Shown: positions 51,139 through 63,830 of the stretch, in pieces
How the letters are laid out: every line of letters starts with the position of its first letter
Numbering within the stretch: the first letter of the stretch is position 1
NCBI GenBank assembly: GCA_037783415.1
Contig: JAZGTN010000176.1
Coordinates: forward strand, 1,364,001-1,428,000
Direction of reading: 5' to 3'
DNA from: Leptasterias polaris
Taxonomy: Eukaryota > Echinodermata > Asteroidea > Forcipulatida > Asteriidae
DNA length: 64,000 nt
Made by a program: the position numbers and the translations under genes
The notes under the pieces: generated by a model
What the model was told of the DNA's origin: nothing
Seen by the model: only the letters and a program-made list of their open reading frames with translations
The model's database searches: none

Positions 51139-51214
51139 TTAGGCCATTTTTTTTTGATTACTTGGATTAAAAATTTAAAAAATCCCCGCCCAAAAAATTC
51201 AATTTTGTGTTGAG

Positions 51215-51250
<36 letters not shown>

Positions 51251-52206
51251 GATCCAAAGGGCATTTCACATCTTATTTATGCACACCTTGTCCATTGGTA
51301 CACACCAAATTAAAAAAATCCACTCGAAAAGTGCCGCGAAACGCTGACCACATTGCGATCACAATGTACACAACACAAGCACACTTGACACACACAAGCA
51401 TAATCTTTTCCAATTTACAGGCTTGTAGTCTTCGCTATTTCGTTACTGTTCGTGCAACAATAAATGTAAGAAAATTTTAACGCTAGAGGGCGTTTCACAA
51501 CAATGCGATAGAGCGAAAGCAATCGCCCTCTCTATTAATGAAATTGCGCTGTAGCATACAAAAACCAGTTCAAACGCCTTGAACAAATTTGTCAAATAAT
51601 TAACCTATCTGCGCATGCTCAGCAAAAGCGGTTATTCCCCGACATTGCAATAACATTATTCGCTGGTGTGCGCTTAACCTATCTAAACAGCATTGTTGTT
51701 GCTGGTACTCACGCACATTCCGTCGGCAGCATGGTCAAAACAGAGCACACTTCCGTGGAAATTTTAGCTTGTTCTACAAAAATACAGAACGTTCCGGCTT
51801 CATTCTACAAAAATGACCACTTTAGGATAGAGTATTTAACTGTATAATGTAAGATTTTCTCTTTCTATTTTAGTTTTGTTTTGTTGTATTTTTGGGGGTT
51901 TTTTTGCGGGCTGATTGCGCTCAGAATTTTGGTCTCGAATTTCCGGCTAGTGAAAAATTGTGCGAGCTAGAAACGTACTGTTATGTTGACAAGCCTGGCG
52001 GTTTAGTCAAGTGAAAAAGTTAGAGCAAGGCCTTATATTTACATGAAGGTCTTATATTTACATGAAGGTCTATAGTTTACATTCGTTTTAGAAGCCGCCC
52101 GCGTGCCTTCTTTTTTTCGTGTATTTTTTTTTTATTTTTTCCCGCCCGCCCGATTTTGTGAGCTGGAAAATCCGTAATCCAAGTATTCAAGAATAAATGG
52201 CCTTAA
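51139..52206. mobile_element. 1.07-kb element, core shared with 61038-62054
   Basis: Ends TTAGGCCATTTTTTTTTGAT / inverted TTAAGGCCATTTATTCTTGA, then ACTTGGATTA in both. The core (about 51300-51920) matches about 61190-61810: CGCTAGAGGGCGTTTCACAA, CAATGCGAT, GCAGCATGGTC. Contains an A35 tract (51215-51249). No open transposase frame. Confidence 0.8.
51215..51249. repeat. Poly-A tract (35 A)
   Basis: Homopolymer run inside the 51139-52206 element. Confidence 0.95.
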
Positions 52207-52270
52207 CCACCATTCATAAATACCCCAGACAGTTTCGCTATTCCTATTGGTGGAGGGCGGGTGTTGGTGT

Positions 52271-53236
52271 TTAACCCTTTCAGTCCCGCTCCCGGGATAT
52301 CCCGGGTTTTCGTAACGCGCACTCAGATCCCGCTCCCGGGATATCCCGGGTTGCGAGGTCGCCGCACTTTTTCCGCTATCACGCTCGCACCAAATGCACT
52401 ATGAACACAAAAATACAGCACCATCTACAGGATGAAATGCGCCCTCTTTTGGTATAGTTTTGAGAGGGTATACAGACTAACATCCGGGAGTTTTTACGCT
52501 GTATGTTACATGGTTGAGTCAACGCGAAGTCTGAATCGAAAAAAAATTTACGTCAAGAATTTCTTCAAAATGTAGCTAGTTTTCCTTCTGTGATTTCCTT
52601 TCTGGATTGCTGGTGACTTGGTAAATACTATAATAGTTATTCAGGTGTATATATAGAGCATTACAGTACGACAAATTCGTTATTTTGATCAGATTTTGTT
52701 GTAGTATTTTGTACCATTTGCGGAACTGTGCACAAGTAAACTTGTATGCATTTCCACACATGTAAACAACGATTCAAGATGGCGGCCGCCATGATCATGA
52801 ACAACGATGCAAAATAAAATCGTTCTTTCTATGGAATTTACTGACACACCAAGCTACAATGATGTCGTAAACCCTCTATTACATCTGTAAACTATTATTG
52901 TTTATTATATCGCAACTTATAGTACTGAAAAACAACAGCCACAACAATTTACAATGATCATTGAAAAAATTTAAAAATCTTCTTTATTTATTTTGTTTAC
53001 AACTTCCGTTTTCACAGGAAGACAAAGGTCATTGAGGTCACAGAGGTCACAAAATTTATTCAGAAAGAAGGACAATATCATAATGAACATTACCTCCAAA
53101 CATTTTTTTAAAATACTTCATGATAATTTTTTAATGATTTTTCCAATGAAAACACACAATAAATTGTTGCGTTTGAAAAAGTATGCGGGATGTGGGGGGT
53201 AGCTGTGTACAAAGTATACGGGACTGAAAGGGTTAA
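52271..53236. mobile_element. TTAA-bounded 966-bp element with twin 16-bp palindromes
   Basis: Perfect 18-bp terminal inverted repeat TTAACCCTTTCAGTCCCG (right end CGGGACTGAAAGGGTTAA). Just inside the left end, CCCGGGATATCCCGGG occurs twice (52291-52306, 52335-52350). No transposase frame. Ends resemble 2557-3357. Confidence 0.88.
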
Positions 53237-53554
53237 ACGGCTGATAAAGACATAGCTGGAGCTGTTTAAGACCGGCTGGCTTCGCGTGTTGGGCGTGCAA
53301 GCTCATTTTACGCCAATTTACTTACACGGAACGCAATATGTAGCTATTAGTACCCGCGCGTAATCTTTTTGTACACGCGCATGCACACAACCTAACGCGC
53401 ACAAAACAGAATTTTACAAAAGTTTTTGAAAATGTACAAACTTCGAAAATTCGCAAAACAAACAGATTGTCACAGATTGTCACAGATTGTCTTCTTTACC
53501 ACCGATTTTCCTTATTCTTTCACTTTTTAACAAAAGGGCATTTATGAATGGGAA

Positions 53555-53677
53555 TAAAAGAGTAGTGACTCGTTCTTAAACGGCCGTTTAAAACCTTGCA
53601 GGGTCGTGGCCGTGCGATAAAGGCCACGACCCTACCGGTTTTAAACGGCCGTTTAAGAACTCGTCGCCACTCTTTTA
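53555..53677. repeat. 123-bp near-perfect hairpin
   Basis: TAAAAGAGTAGTGACTCGTT...TTAAACGGCCGTTTAAAACC pairs with GGTTTTAAACGGCCGTTTAA...TCGTCGCCACTCTTTTA; the inner AGGGTCGTGGCC / GGCCACGACCCT also pairs, leaving a loop of about 10 nt. Probably the inner end of a MITE. Confidence 0.88.
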
Positions 53678-54969
53678 TATATTATTAAAAACCCAGTATC
53701 GCCCGGTATCGCCATAGGTACTCTACACAGAAGCTCATGGTGAACTACAAAATTATCGTTAAAGATTGATGAAGACATCATAAAGTGAATATTCTAGTAA
53801 TACATGCACTGTACCTCTACATGTACAATGCAAACTGGTTCAATTAATCATTGAGATCCAGTGAGACTGTCAGCTACATACATGTACAGTATTAGGCTCA
53901 TCCTGCGTAATTTGCAAAGCAAGAAAACATGCCCATAACTCTCAAAACTTTGTGCAGTGCTTTACCTTTGTTTGGTGGAAGAACTTTGCCAATCGGCTAA
54001 GAAGTTGCAAACTGGGTGCATTGATGAGGTGATATGATAACTCACAATGCATTCAATTCTTACTTAATATTGTAGTTGGATTATTGTTGTTTGTTGAACA
54101 TTACAGAAAAACTACAGGATTAGTTTCAATCTGAGAGCTCACTTATTTAAAGTTCATACCAGAACCAATCCTCTAGAGAAGTATTTCCATTTGAAATACT
54201 CAGTCAAGGAGACACATGTACCATTTGAAGACACAGCAAATCGATTTACTCTTCCCCCAAAACAAGTTGTCAAGAAACGTCAAGAGATGTTTATGACATT
54301 ACTTTTACATAAAGGAAGATTAACATGTAGTTCAAACAATCCATGACTTTCTGTGGTAGTCATATCTTTACTACAATAATCTAAAATTCATCAAAATTTG
54401 TTTTATTCAAACCTGTCTTTCTGCCTAGGTCATGGTAAAAGGAGATTTCAACTGATATTGTAGCCCACCAAAACTGTACGAAGTAGTGTAATTTTGGCAA
54501 ATTCCACAAAACTCTTTAAGATTGAGCATGGATTGAGTGATTCATTTAAAAATTCTAACTAACTACTATTACTAGAGTTCCAGTTGTATTCCCTACAGTA
54601 CAGACAACCAATGACTAAGGAAGTTGTGACTATACTACTACCCACACAAACACACGGTTGCCCAACAAGGATTGGAATTCCCCCCATATTTACACATTCA
54701 TTCCACAGAAGCATGTTGTTGGCTCGGTGTATACAAATATTGACAATCACTAGGGTGTATTGATGTTTAACACAATACAGAACAACTTACAAAAAGAAAC
54801 CACTAGAAGGAAATAAGCCTCAGAATGGGACCCCGACTACCTGGGTCAAGAAGTCAAGATATTAGTAATAATAATGTCATTGGGATAAACTCAGCATGAC
54901 AAGAATTACTTGGTATTTGTCACTTCATGTCCCACAGACTTAATTCATGCCATCAAAACCTTGCTTTTC

Positions 54970-55020
54970 TCATGGGGTTTTCATCCAACATCTAAAACTG
55001 AAATTTCTTCATTGTCTTCT
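54970..55020 (-). repeat. SINE-like repeat fragment (family 2, reversed)
   Basis: Minus strand reads AGACAATGAAGAAATTTCAG then TTTTAGATGTTGGATGAAAA, matching the start of the copies at 30.2 and 32.0 kb. Confidence 0.5.
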
Positions 55021-55344
55021 TTACAAAAGTTGGACTGATGTTCCCATACATGTAGGATGCTTTGCCAACTATATACCTCAGATTCAGATGTAACCAAAAC
55101 AAGGCTGGGAGGGGAAAACAATTATGTATGGTCTGTTGTTCAAGACAGTCTCCTCATAATTGGGTCTATAACAAAGGTGTATGACACTTGTAGAGACAGA
55201 GAGAGTCAAATTGCCGATTACAAACTATGACTTTGATCACTATGCTAAACATGCCATTTTCAAAAACACACTGTAGCAGTTTACTGATTACCTTCCGTCG
55301 TACATCAGCACATGTTCATAGGGAAAAAACATTTGACAACTAAT

Positions 55345-56632
55345 GAGTCCAACACCTCTTGATGAAAACAAAACATCCAACTGTCCAACACTAGTGAGTC
55401 CAACACCTCTTGATGAAAACAAAACATCCAACTGTCCAACACTAATGAGTCCAACACCTCTTGATGAAAACAAAACATCCAACTGTCCAACACTAATGAG
55501 TCCAACACCTCTTGATGAAAACAAAACATCCAACTGTCCAACACTAATGAGTCCAACACCTCTTGATGAAAACAAAACATCCAACTCTCCAACACTAATG
55601 AGTCCAACACCTCTTGATGAAAACAAAACATCCAACTGTCCAACACTAATGAGTCCAACACCTCTTGATGAAAACAAAACATCCAACTGTCCAACACTAA
55701 TGAGTCCAACACCTCTTGATGAAAACAAAACATCCAACTGTCCAACACTAATGAGTCCAACATCTCTTGATGAAAACAAAACATCCAACTGTCCAACACT
55801 AATGAGTCCAACACATCTTAATGAAAACAAAACATCCAACTGTCCAACACTAGTGAGTCCAACACCTCTTGATGAAAACAAAACATCCAACTGTCCAACA
55901 CAAATGAGTCCAACACCTCTTAATGAAAACAAAACATCCAACTGTCCAACACTAATGAGTCCAACACCTCTTGATGAAAACAAAACATCCAACTGTCCAA
56001 CACTAGTGAGTCCAACACCTCTTGATGAAAACAAAACATCCAACTGTCCAACACTAATGAGTCCAACACCTCTTGATGAAAATAAAACATCCAACTCTCC
56101 AACACTAATGAGTCCAACACCTCTTGATGAAAACAAAACATCCAACACTAGTGAGTCCAACACCTCTTGATGAAAACAAAACATCCAACTGTCCAACACT
56201 AATGAGTCCAACACCTCTTGATGAAAACAAAACATCCAACTGTCCAACACTAATGAGTCCAACACCTCTCGATGAAAACAAAACATCCAACTGTCCAACA
56301 CTAATGAGTCCAACACCTCTTGATGAAAACAAAACATCCAACTGTCCAACACTAGTGAGTCCAACACCTCTTGATGAAAACAAAACATCCAACTGTCCAA
56401 CACTAATGAGTCCAACACCTCTTGATGAAAACAAAACATCCAACTGTCCAGCACTAGTGAGTCCAACACCTCTTGATGAAAACAAAACATCCAACTGTCC
56501 AACACTAATGAGTCCAACACCTCTTGATGAAAACAAAACATCCAACTGTCCAACACTAGTGAGTCCAACACCTCTTGATGAAAACAAAACATCCAACTGT
56601 CCAACATTAATGAGTCCAACACCTCTTGATGA
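55345..56632. repeat. 51-bp minisatellite, about 26 copies
   Basis: Units GAGTCCAACACCTCTTGATG plus AAAACAAAACATCCAACTGT plus CCAACACTAAT. One unit near 56133 lacks 8 bp (TGTCCAAC). Because 51 is a multiple of 3 and no stop falls in several frames, both strands show long open frames (275 and 182 residues on plus, 444 on minus); these are not supported as genes. Confidence 0.97.
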
Positions 56633-59600
56633 GCAAACCGCTATAATCCTGTTACCATGGTGGTATGCCTGACCCTAAGCATTATCAATTTGGCAGTTGT
56701 CCAACAAGCTCAATAAAAACAGACTGTTGGATTTTGATGGGTACATGTGTATTGTGGTTTACGATTTCTCCCCTCGCAAATTATTAACTACATGTAAGAT
56801 CAACCACGAAACTGATTCAACACTCAAAGTGTTGGAATTATGGTGGTTACTACCCGGCCTCAAAGCATAATCAATAGGCCCCTACTCTATTCCGCAAAAT
56901 AAACAAAAACAGATGTTAAATGAATTTATGATTGTTATAGTTATCTCCAATTATAAACCTTTAAATCAAAACTCTCAGTTACCCCATATAGAAAGGACCT
57001 TGCTCTATGGGTACTCTAATAAGCATCAACTATAAGCTCATCTAGGTAAAAAAAAGTACCTTGATGCAAACAATACGACCCGCAAAAAACTCACAACACA
57101 GAGCTGAAAAACATCCTCGAATCTCCCTAAAGTCATACCATTTTGGAAACTGTCTCCAGGTCCAAATCCTAATTGGGGCATTTTCAACAATGAAACTAAA
57201 AGGTAATCACACCATACTTAGCCTCAAGTAATCCAAACAACCTGATTGTTTAATTACTTCCCCCCTCCCCAAACTGCTGTTATTTGGCTAAAAGCAGTAG
57301 CCACCATACTTGCTCAAATTGCTATTTCCTAATTAGATTTGCTTCTTCAGCTACAAGTTTCCTGGATAGAGTTATTGCACGCGATACGCTCTTGAGAACA
57401 CAACTTCCATCCCAACTGATAACCTGTGAAATGAAATTGATTTTCTTGTCAGAAGATGTGTTTTTTTCCTATTAGCTCTTACACAGCTCTACAAATTCAA
57501 TGTTCCAACAGTGGAAAAACTTTTCAATGCCAATACTGGCATGCTGAAGTTATAATACATTTTACATGGACAGAACAAAATTTTACCCTTTACATGTACT
57601 TTAAAAGTTAATTGTAAAACTAAAAAAAAAAAATTAAAAAACCTCCACCATCAATGCTGAACCTCAAGAAAAAAACTAAGAGGCAGTTTCAAAATTTGCC
57701 AAACTAAAATTCCCTGTACATGAAAAGCCCATTCCTTTACCCTGTCCTAACTCCCTAAAATGATTTACTGAGATCCTTTATAACTTTAACAAAATTCAAC
57801 AACAAAATGCCTAATCCAATGTAAAGAATAATCAGTTCACTGGTGCAGTCCTCAGTCCAACAGAAAGCAAAACATTCAGTTGGGGATGGTCAAGGATCAG
57901 AGTTTCAAGATTTAAAAAAAAGTTTTCCATTTGAAAATTCACATTGCCATAAAAATAGTTTGCATAATAAAAACAAGTTTACAAAGAGAAAATCTGTGTA
58001 GTGTTTGCTAATAACCAGATTAACAAAATGACTGAAATAAATTGTGAAACTTTTCTTGTTGATAATTCAATGTGAGGTGCTTTTATCATTTTCGTGAAAA
58101 AGAGTTCACCACCAGGTAGATTTTTGAAAAGACTTCAACAATAGAATGAAACGGTGTTTCTCTTGTAAACAAAAACAATATCTACAACAAGCCAAAAACC
58201 TTGAGGTTTTTAGTCACACAAAAAAATCACTTCTGAATACAATCTCTGTTGTTCAAAGTACACCAATGAGGTTTTCTGTTACAAATCTAACATTTTTGGT
58301 ATAAGTACGTCATGTATGACTTAAACCTAGCTTTTTGAACAACTGAAAACAGCATCACAAGACAGAAATTGAAATTGAATTTTGTCAACAGTTTCTCGCC
58401 AAAGGTTTTGACAACTGTTCAGGATCTTGGACATCATTTACCAAGTTCAAATCAAAATGATGTTCATGTCGTGATTCAATAGAATTGTATGCATTCATTT
58501 ATAAAGCTCCATGAACTTGAAGCATCTCATCATTTTTAAATAACTTTACAACTTCAATCCAAAACAATTTATATCAATATTTTCAAACACACCAGCTTTT
58601 TCGCATATTGATTCAAATTTCACACATACTGGCCCGAATTGTGCAAGTATCTGCCTCAATGCCTAATATTCTAGCCTGGAAAAAACCCTGTTTGTTAAAG
58701 GGAAGTTATACATTTGGTAACCACTCTTAAAATGAATGGCAATACAAACTTACTTGGTTAGAAGTACTGCAGCTGCCGATAGCATGAAGCATTTTAAGAA
58801 TCATTTCACTTCAAAGTAAAGTGATTATGGAAAAAGATATCAGTTTTTATCCCCCAAAATTTTAATCTGAGAAACGTTACTCTAAGATATACATTTCTCA
58901 GACTCTGTACCAATTAGAGAATTATTCTTTCTGCTTGGACATAACTGCTCTGGATTTTCGGCAATATCTCAAAAACGCTACCACCATTGAAATTTGTACA
59001 GGTTAGTTTTATTGTTTGTACATTTATATTAAAACTTTTAAAACAATCTAACGGTTCCAAAAACCAAAAGTGTACTATGCAGTTCTACATAAAAAGGGTT
59101 TAATGGACAGTATCCAGTGTCTATAATTTCATCAAGTCCAATTAGGCCAATCTCCATTGCCCTTATCTCAACATCAATTAAATTCCCAATTTAAAAATTA
59201 CAAATTTCCAAGTTGAAGTTTCCATAATTAAAGAAAACAAATAACAGTGAAGAGAATTGTTTACTGCTTTGCTCACCAGGTTTAAGGATAACTTACATTT
59301 ACACGTAACTCCAAATGCAAAATACAGCATGAGAAAGATCAAATGAAAGATTGTAAGAGTCCAATAATTAGACTGAGAGATTCTCCTCGTTCTTGAAGGT
59401 TGTGCTTAACCACAGTCTCAGGTAAATAGATGGTTCCTGAGAATAATTCTCATATCCAGGTGACAATGACTCCACGGTAGCAGACAGTTGTAAAACTCAT
59501 TAACGCCATTAAGGCTGCCCAAATCTCAATCACTCACTAGTGGCGGTCACAACAATTTTCTTCATTGACACGTGCAGTCATGTCGCATGCAGAGTAAAGC

Positions 59601-60419
59601 GTCCTGCATATACGTACATGTACCTTTCAAGTGCATGCAGGAATCTTAGGAGTCTGGGGCAGTGTAAGGCAGGAGGGATAATTACAGTTTCCTATATTTG
59701 TTTTTCCCACCTGTGAGTATTACACCCTGACCATGGGGACAGGTTCTGTGATTCAAAAAAATTCTGGATGGTGAAGAGGGATTTGGTCAGGACACAAAAC
59801 TGCTTAGTAGTAACATGTAGAACATTTGACCAGCCAAAATGAAATGTACAAACTGGCCCCCACTTTAAATCGCTAGGCAGATAGTTCTTAAAGTAATAGA
59901 AAGAAAAATTCTGCTTGCTAGCTTCTTAGTATGCGAACAACAGCAATCTCATGAATCTACTTGAATAGTTTTTACACTTTTATCCGAGTGAGACTGAGTA
60001 TGCTGTCCATATCTTAATTGTTTTCTTTTCATTTATAAGATATATATTTGTATTTTTAATTTTACTATTTCCTATATTTGTATTTAAATTTTAACATATA
60101 TTTTTTCTCTGTGGAGGGGAGTGTGGCTAGTGTTGAGGTATGTTTTTTTTATCCCCCTCTGTTAGCAGTTTTTGATGGTGTCTCTTCCTTGCTGTGTGTA
60201 GTAAACACCAGTTAACTGCCTAAGAAGAAAATGTACATAAATGAGAAATAAGACATTTTTTTTTTCATAGCAAAACAAAAAGTGCAAGGTACAGTTAACA
60301 AAAATATAAACAGGTGTGTACTGAGTACACTGTAAACCTTCTGTTTGTAACTTACACAACATACATGTACTTACTCTTAGCCCTGGCGGCCTTTCACTTT
60401 CGTATTATACTACAGTGAC

Positions 60420-60925
60420 ATCCTGGATATCAGGGTCCGTTTCTGGGGCGGAAAATTTTCAAAGCTTCATAACTCAAATCTTACCTTTACGAAGCCACTA
60501 ATTTCACCGGATTCACATTCAATGGCAGCAAACATTTTTCTGCAGTGGGTTTTGGACGTCATACATTCCTCATAAATCCGTCATTTTCGTGAAATAATGC
60601 AGCTCTCAAAAAATGCGATACAAATTTGGCGCGATTGCGCAGTATGCGTAATCAGCACCCGCACAGACAAGCGAGCACACACGTCCTTGTTTTTCTTAAT
60701 AAACTGTGTTTAAAGTTTGCATAATTTTTTTACGTTGAGAGCTGCATTATTTTATGAAAATGACGGATTAATGAGGAATATATGACGTCCTAAACCCACT
60801 GCAGAAAAATGTATGCCGCCATGGAATGTAAATCCGGTAAAATTAGTGGTTTCTTGCATGTAAGATTTGAGTTATGAAGCTTTGAAATTTTTCCGCCCCA
60901 GAAACGTGCCCTAATATTTAGGACT
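60420..60925. mobile_element. Fold-back MITE, about 506 bp
   Basis: Arms of about 190 bp: CGTTTCTGGGGCGGAAAATT (left, 60439) and inverted CGTTTCTGGGGCGGAAAAAT (right), continuing through CTTCATAACTCAAATCTTAC, TTTTTCTGCAGTGGGTTT and ATAATGCAGCTCTCAA. Spacer of about 110 bp is GC-richer. Confidence 0.87.
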
Positions 60926-61037
60926 CTGTATCTGTGTACAGCACAGAGGAAGAGTCCTATATACATGTAGGGCTAACTTACTCTATACTCCTTGATAACT
61001 CAAAATGATAACTCAAACATGATAACTCAAAATACTC

Positions 61038-62054
61038 CAGGCCTAGAAATTACCGACGGCAATTGCCGCGATGCCCTCGAAATCACCGACAATTCACAGC
61101 AATTTATTGCCGTGCCCTTTTTATCTAACTGCCGTCGGTGCCCTAAGTAAAATTGTAAGATGCATACTAAATATCCAGTTGTTAGTTTACATGTTTACGG
61201 TTCCGATAAGCGCCGATAAATTCACTCGAAAGTTCTTCAAAACAAGGACCGCATTGCAATCACAATTTTGACACAACGCACGCAGTCACGTCGTTTCCAA
61301 TTTTCAGGTTTGTAGTCTTTGACATTGTTCCTTTGTGGGTGCAACAATAAAGATAGGAAACATTGAACGCTAGAGGGCGTTTCAAAACAATGCGATACTA
61401 TTGAAGGAAAGGTCCTCTATTGGTGAAATGTCCAAAATGTACTACGCGAAAGATAACACCATTTGAACGCCTTGACCAAAGACTTTGCCTGTGCATGCTG
61501 GGGGAAAACAAACGGTTTTCCCCCGAATTGAGATCCGGATTGCAATAATCACCATCGCTGGTACGCGATAAAAAGGTGCACGGAGTATGAGCCACTGGTA
61601 TCCACGCAAAAGCCGTCGACAGCATGGTCTTCAAAGCACAGTTCCTCAGAAATGTTAGCTTGTTTACGAAAAACTGCACAACGTGTAGGCTTTATTTTAC
61701 AAAAATGACACCATTTAGGACATTTTGGATCAACAGAAAGATTATTTTACTGTAAAACGTAAGATTTGTTTCTTCTTAAATGTGTTTTGGAGAATTTTTT
61801 GCGGGGTGTTTGTGCAAGTTCAAAACGCTGTGGTGAAGATGCATTGTTTTTGATCAGATCCGTGGTTGTGTAAGTTTTTTCACCCGTCTTGGTAAATTGT
61901 GAAAAATTTTGTTTTTGGCGTGATGCCCCCCGAATTCGACAAAAATGCCGTGGTGCCCTTTTTACTCTTACGAAATTGCTGCGATGCCCTTCAATTTCTA
62001 GAAAAAGCACGGCAATTATTGCCGTGCCCTTTTGAACACGAAGTTCGAGGCCTG
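61038..62054. mobile_element. 1.02-kb element with 6-bp target duplication
   Basis: Ends CAGGCCTAGAAATTACCGAC / inverted CAGGCCTCGAACTTCGTGTT, flanked by ATACTC on both sides (61032-61037, 62055-62060). GGCAATTGCCG and GGCAATTATTGCCGTGCCC subterminal repeats. The core matches 51139-52206, the ends match 42907-43065. No transposase frame. Confidence 0.85.
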
Positions 62055-63689
62055 ATACTCCCTTTATGGTAACTCAAAATACTCATGATAACTCAAATAC
62101 CCCCTTCATGATATATTTCAAAATAGGACTGTTATGATAACTCAACAACAAAATGTTTGGACTTTGATAAAACTGGTGCGTACGAGGTGGTTGGGCTTTA
62201 ATCAAAAGCAGTGCAACAAGGAATGGGACGCACACATCAAAATGTAACACTGCTCAAAACAATTAAAGAATTTCTCAATAAAAGTGCAAAGAAAAAATTC
62301 CTTTGTAATACATTTCACCATTACAACTTGTAACTCTTTTCTCATCATCACAGATTTTACATTTCTAAACTTAAATTTTTATTTAAAATCTCAGCTGTTT
62401 GGTCCCCTAGCACAAAGCCCCTTGAGAATAGAGAAAAGGCAAGTTTGAAGGCTGAATAGCTGTCTACACAACCGTGAAACACTGACAAGAAATATTAATT
62501 CTTGCATTCGACCGAAGTTCCTTTTCTGTTCCATTTACACCCGAAAAAACATTGGTGCTGAAATTCAGGAGAAAGTTGTTTGTGCGGTTTTGACAGACAA
62601 CATGACTATAAAGTCCCAGACCCAGACTTCCTCTAGGTATTGGATGGTCTACTCTGATAATGTTCCTTGTACTTCCTGAAATTGGTAGAAATATGTTACG
62701 CAGAGAGTACAAGAGGGATGTTTGCTCTTTTGGTATGTGCTGGGTGGATGTACATAACATAAAGGTCTGATGTAGCTGAGGGGATATTGGTTATGACTTG
62801 GGACAAAGTTCACAGACTTAAAAAGTGGTTGATAAATGCCGGGTTGAGAAAGTTGTTCAAGGTGTTCACTTCAAAACAGTCTATAATATCTGTCTTGACT
62901 TAAAGAGAAAAGTCCTTAAAAGACAGCCAGACACACCACACGTACCGAACAACTAGCAGATTAAGGCAGCCAGTGTATCTGAGGCATGTATAATACACAT
63001 GCAGCTGAACTTGAAGCACTAGGCTTAACTGTGATATAGAACGCTTAAATAAATAACACTTACACAAGCCCAAGGTGGTCAACTGCATCTTCAAACCAAA
63101 GATCTTTGCTTTAGTATGCTTCAAATCTGATACCTTCACAACAGTATACAAGTTATCTTCAAAAGATGTGTAACTGAACTAAGGAGCAACTTTAATGTTG
63201 CATCTAAGGCCTACTGCCATGTTGTATTCATAGTACTTTAGTCAAACATATCAGAATGTACATGTCATGCATTCATCAGACATTAACTATGTAAAGTGAT
63301 TAAATGAGGTGAAGTCATGTAAGGAATATGAATCAATCTGACATCAAAGATTTGACAGTTATCTTGAAGATGATCTCATGGATACAGTACATGTACACAT
63401 ATCCAATGATGATGGGTCATATCACATCAGGTGGTCCTTTCAATGTACAGTATAGGCCTACATGTAGTTAATGTGAATTGTGTATTGTAAATTCCAAGAA
63501 TGTGGTAAGCAATATGCTGATAGATGAGTCATAGTACAATGCTGTTGGGTGTCTCTTCTCTCTTGCCTCAAGTGCCATGCACTTTGTAAGACTATTTTAA
63601 CAGAAAGTTTGGATTTTTTTTGGCAAAGATTTTTAAAATGCCAAAGAGGAAAGTGATGCATTTTCTATTATTACATAGGTCTATGTGTT

Positions 63690-63830
63690 CTACCCATACA
63701 CTGATGTGTATGCACTGTATACTCAGTACATGTACTTTCCCAAGTCATGGGGGAAAAACATCTACACGCATTGTACTTGGGCGGGATTTGAACCCATCAT
63801 CTTTGCAGTGGTGTAACCACACATTTTCAT
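63690..63830. repeat. Partial copy of the 3397-3633 repeat
   Basis: CTGATGTGTATGCACTGTAT, ACTCAGTA and GGGCGGGATTTGAACCCATC follow the order seen at 3.4 kb. The right inverted end is not seen. Confidence 0.55.

Noticed and set aside
55288..56672. Long open frames on both strands over the 51-bp minisatellite
   Set aside because: Simple tandem repeat with open frames on both strands, no splice or start support, and one 8-bp deletion breaks the plus frame.
57320..57430. Possible minus-strand exon (acceptor GAAATTTCACAG-like, reading VISWDGSCVLKSVSRAITLS)
   Set aside because: The frame hits a stop after about 32 codons, the donor is unclear and it does not resemble JAKMIP sequence. It could be a terminal exon of another gene but there is no further support.
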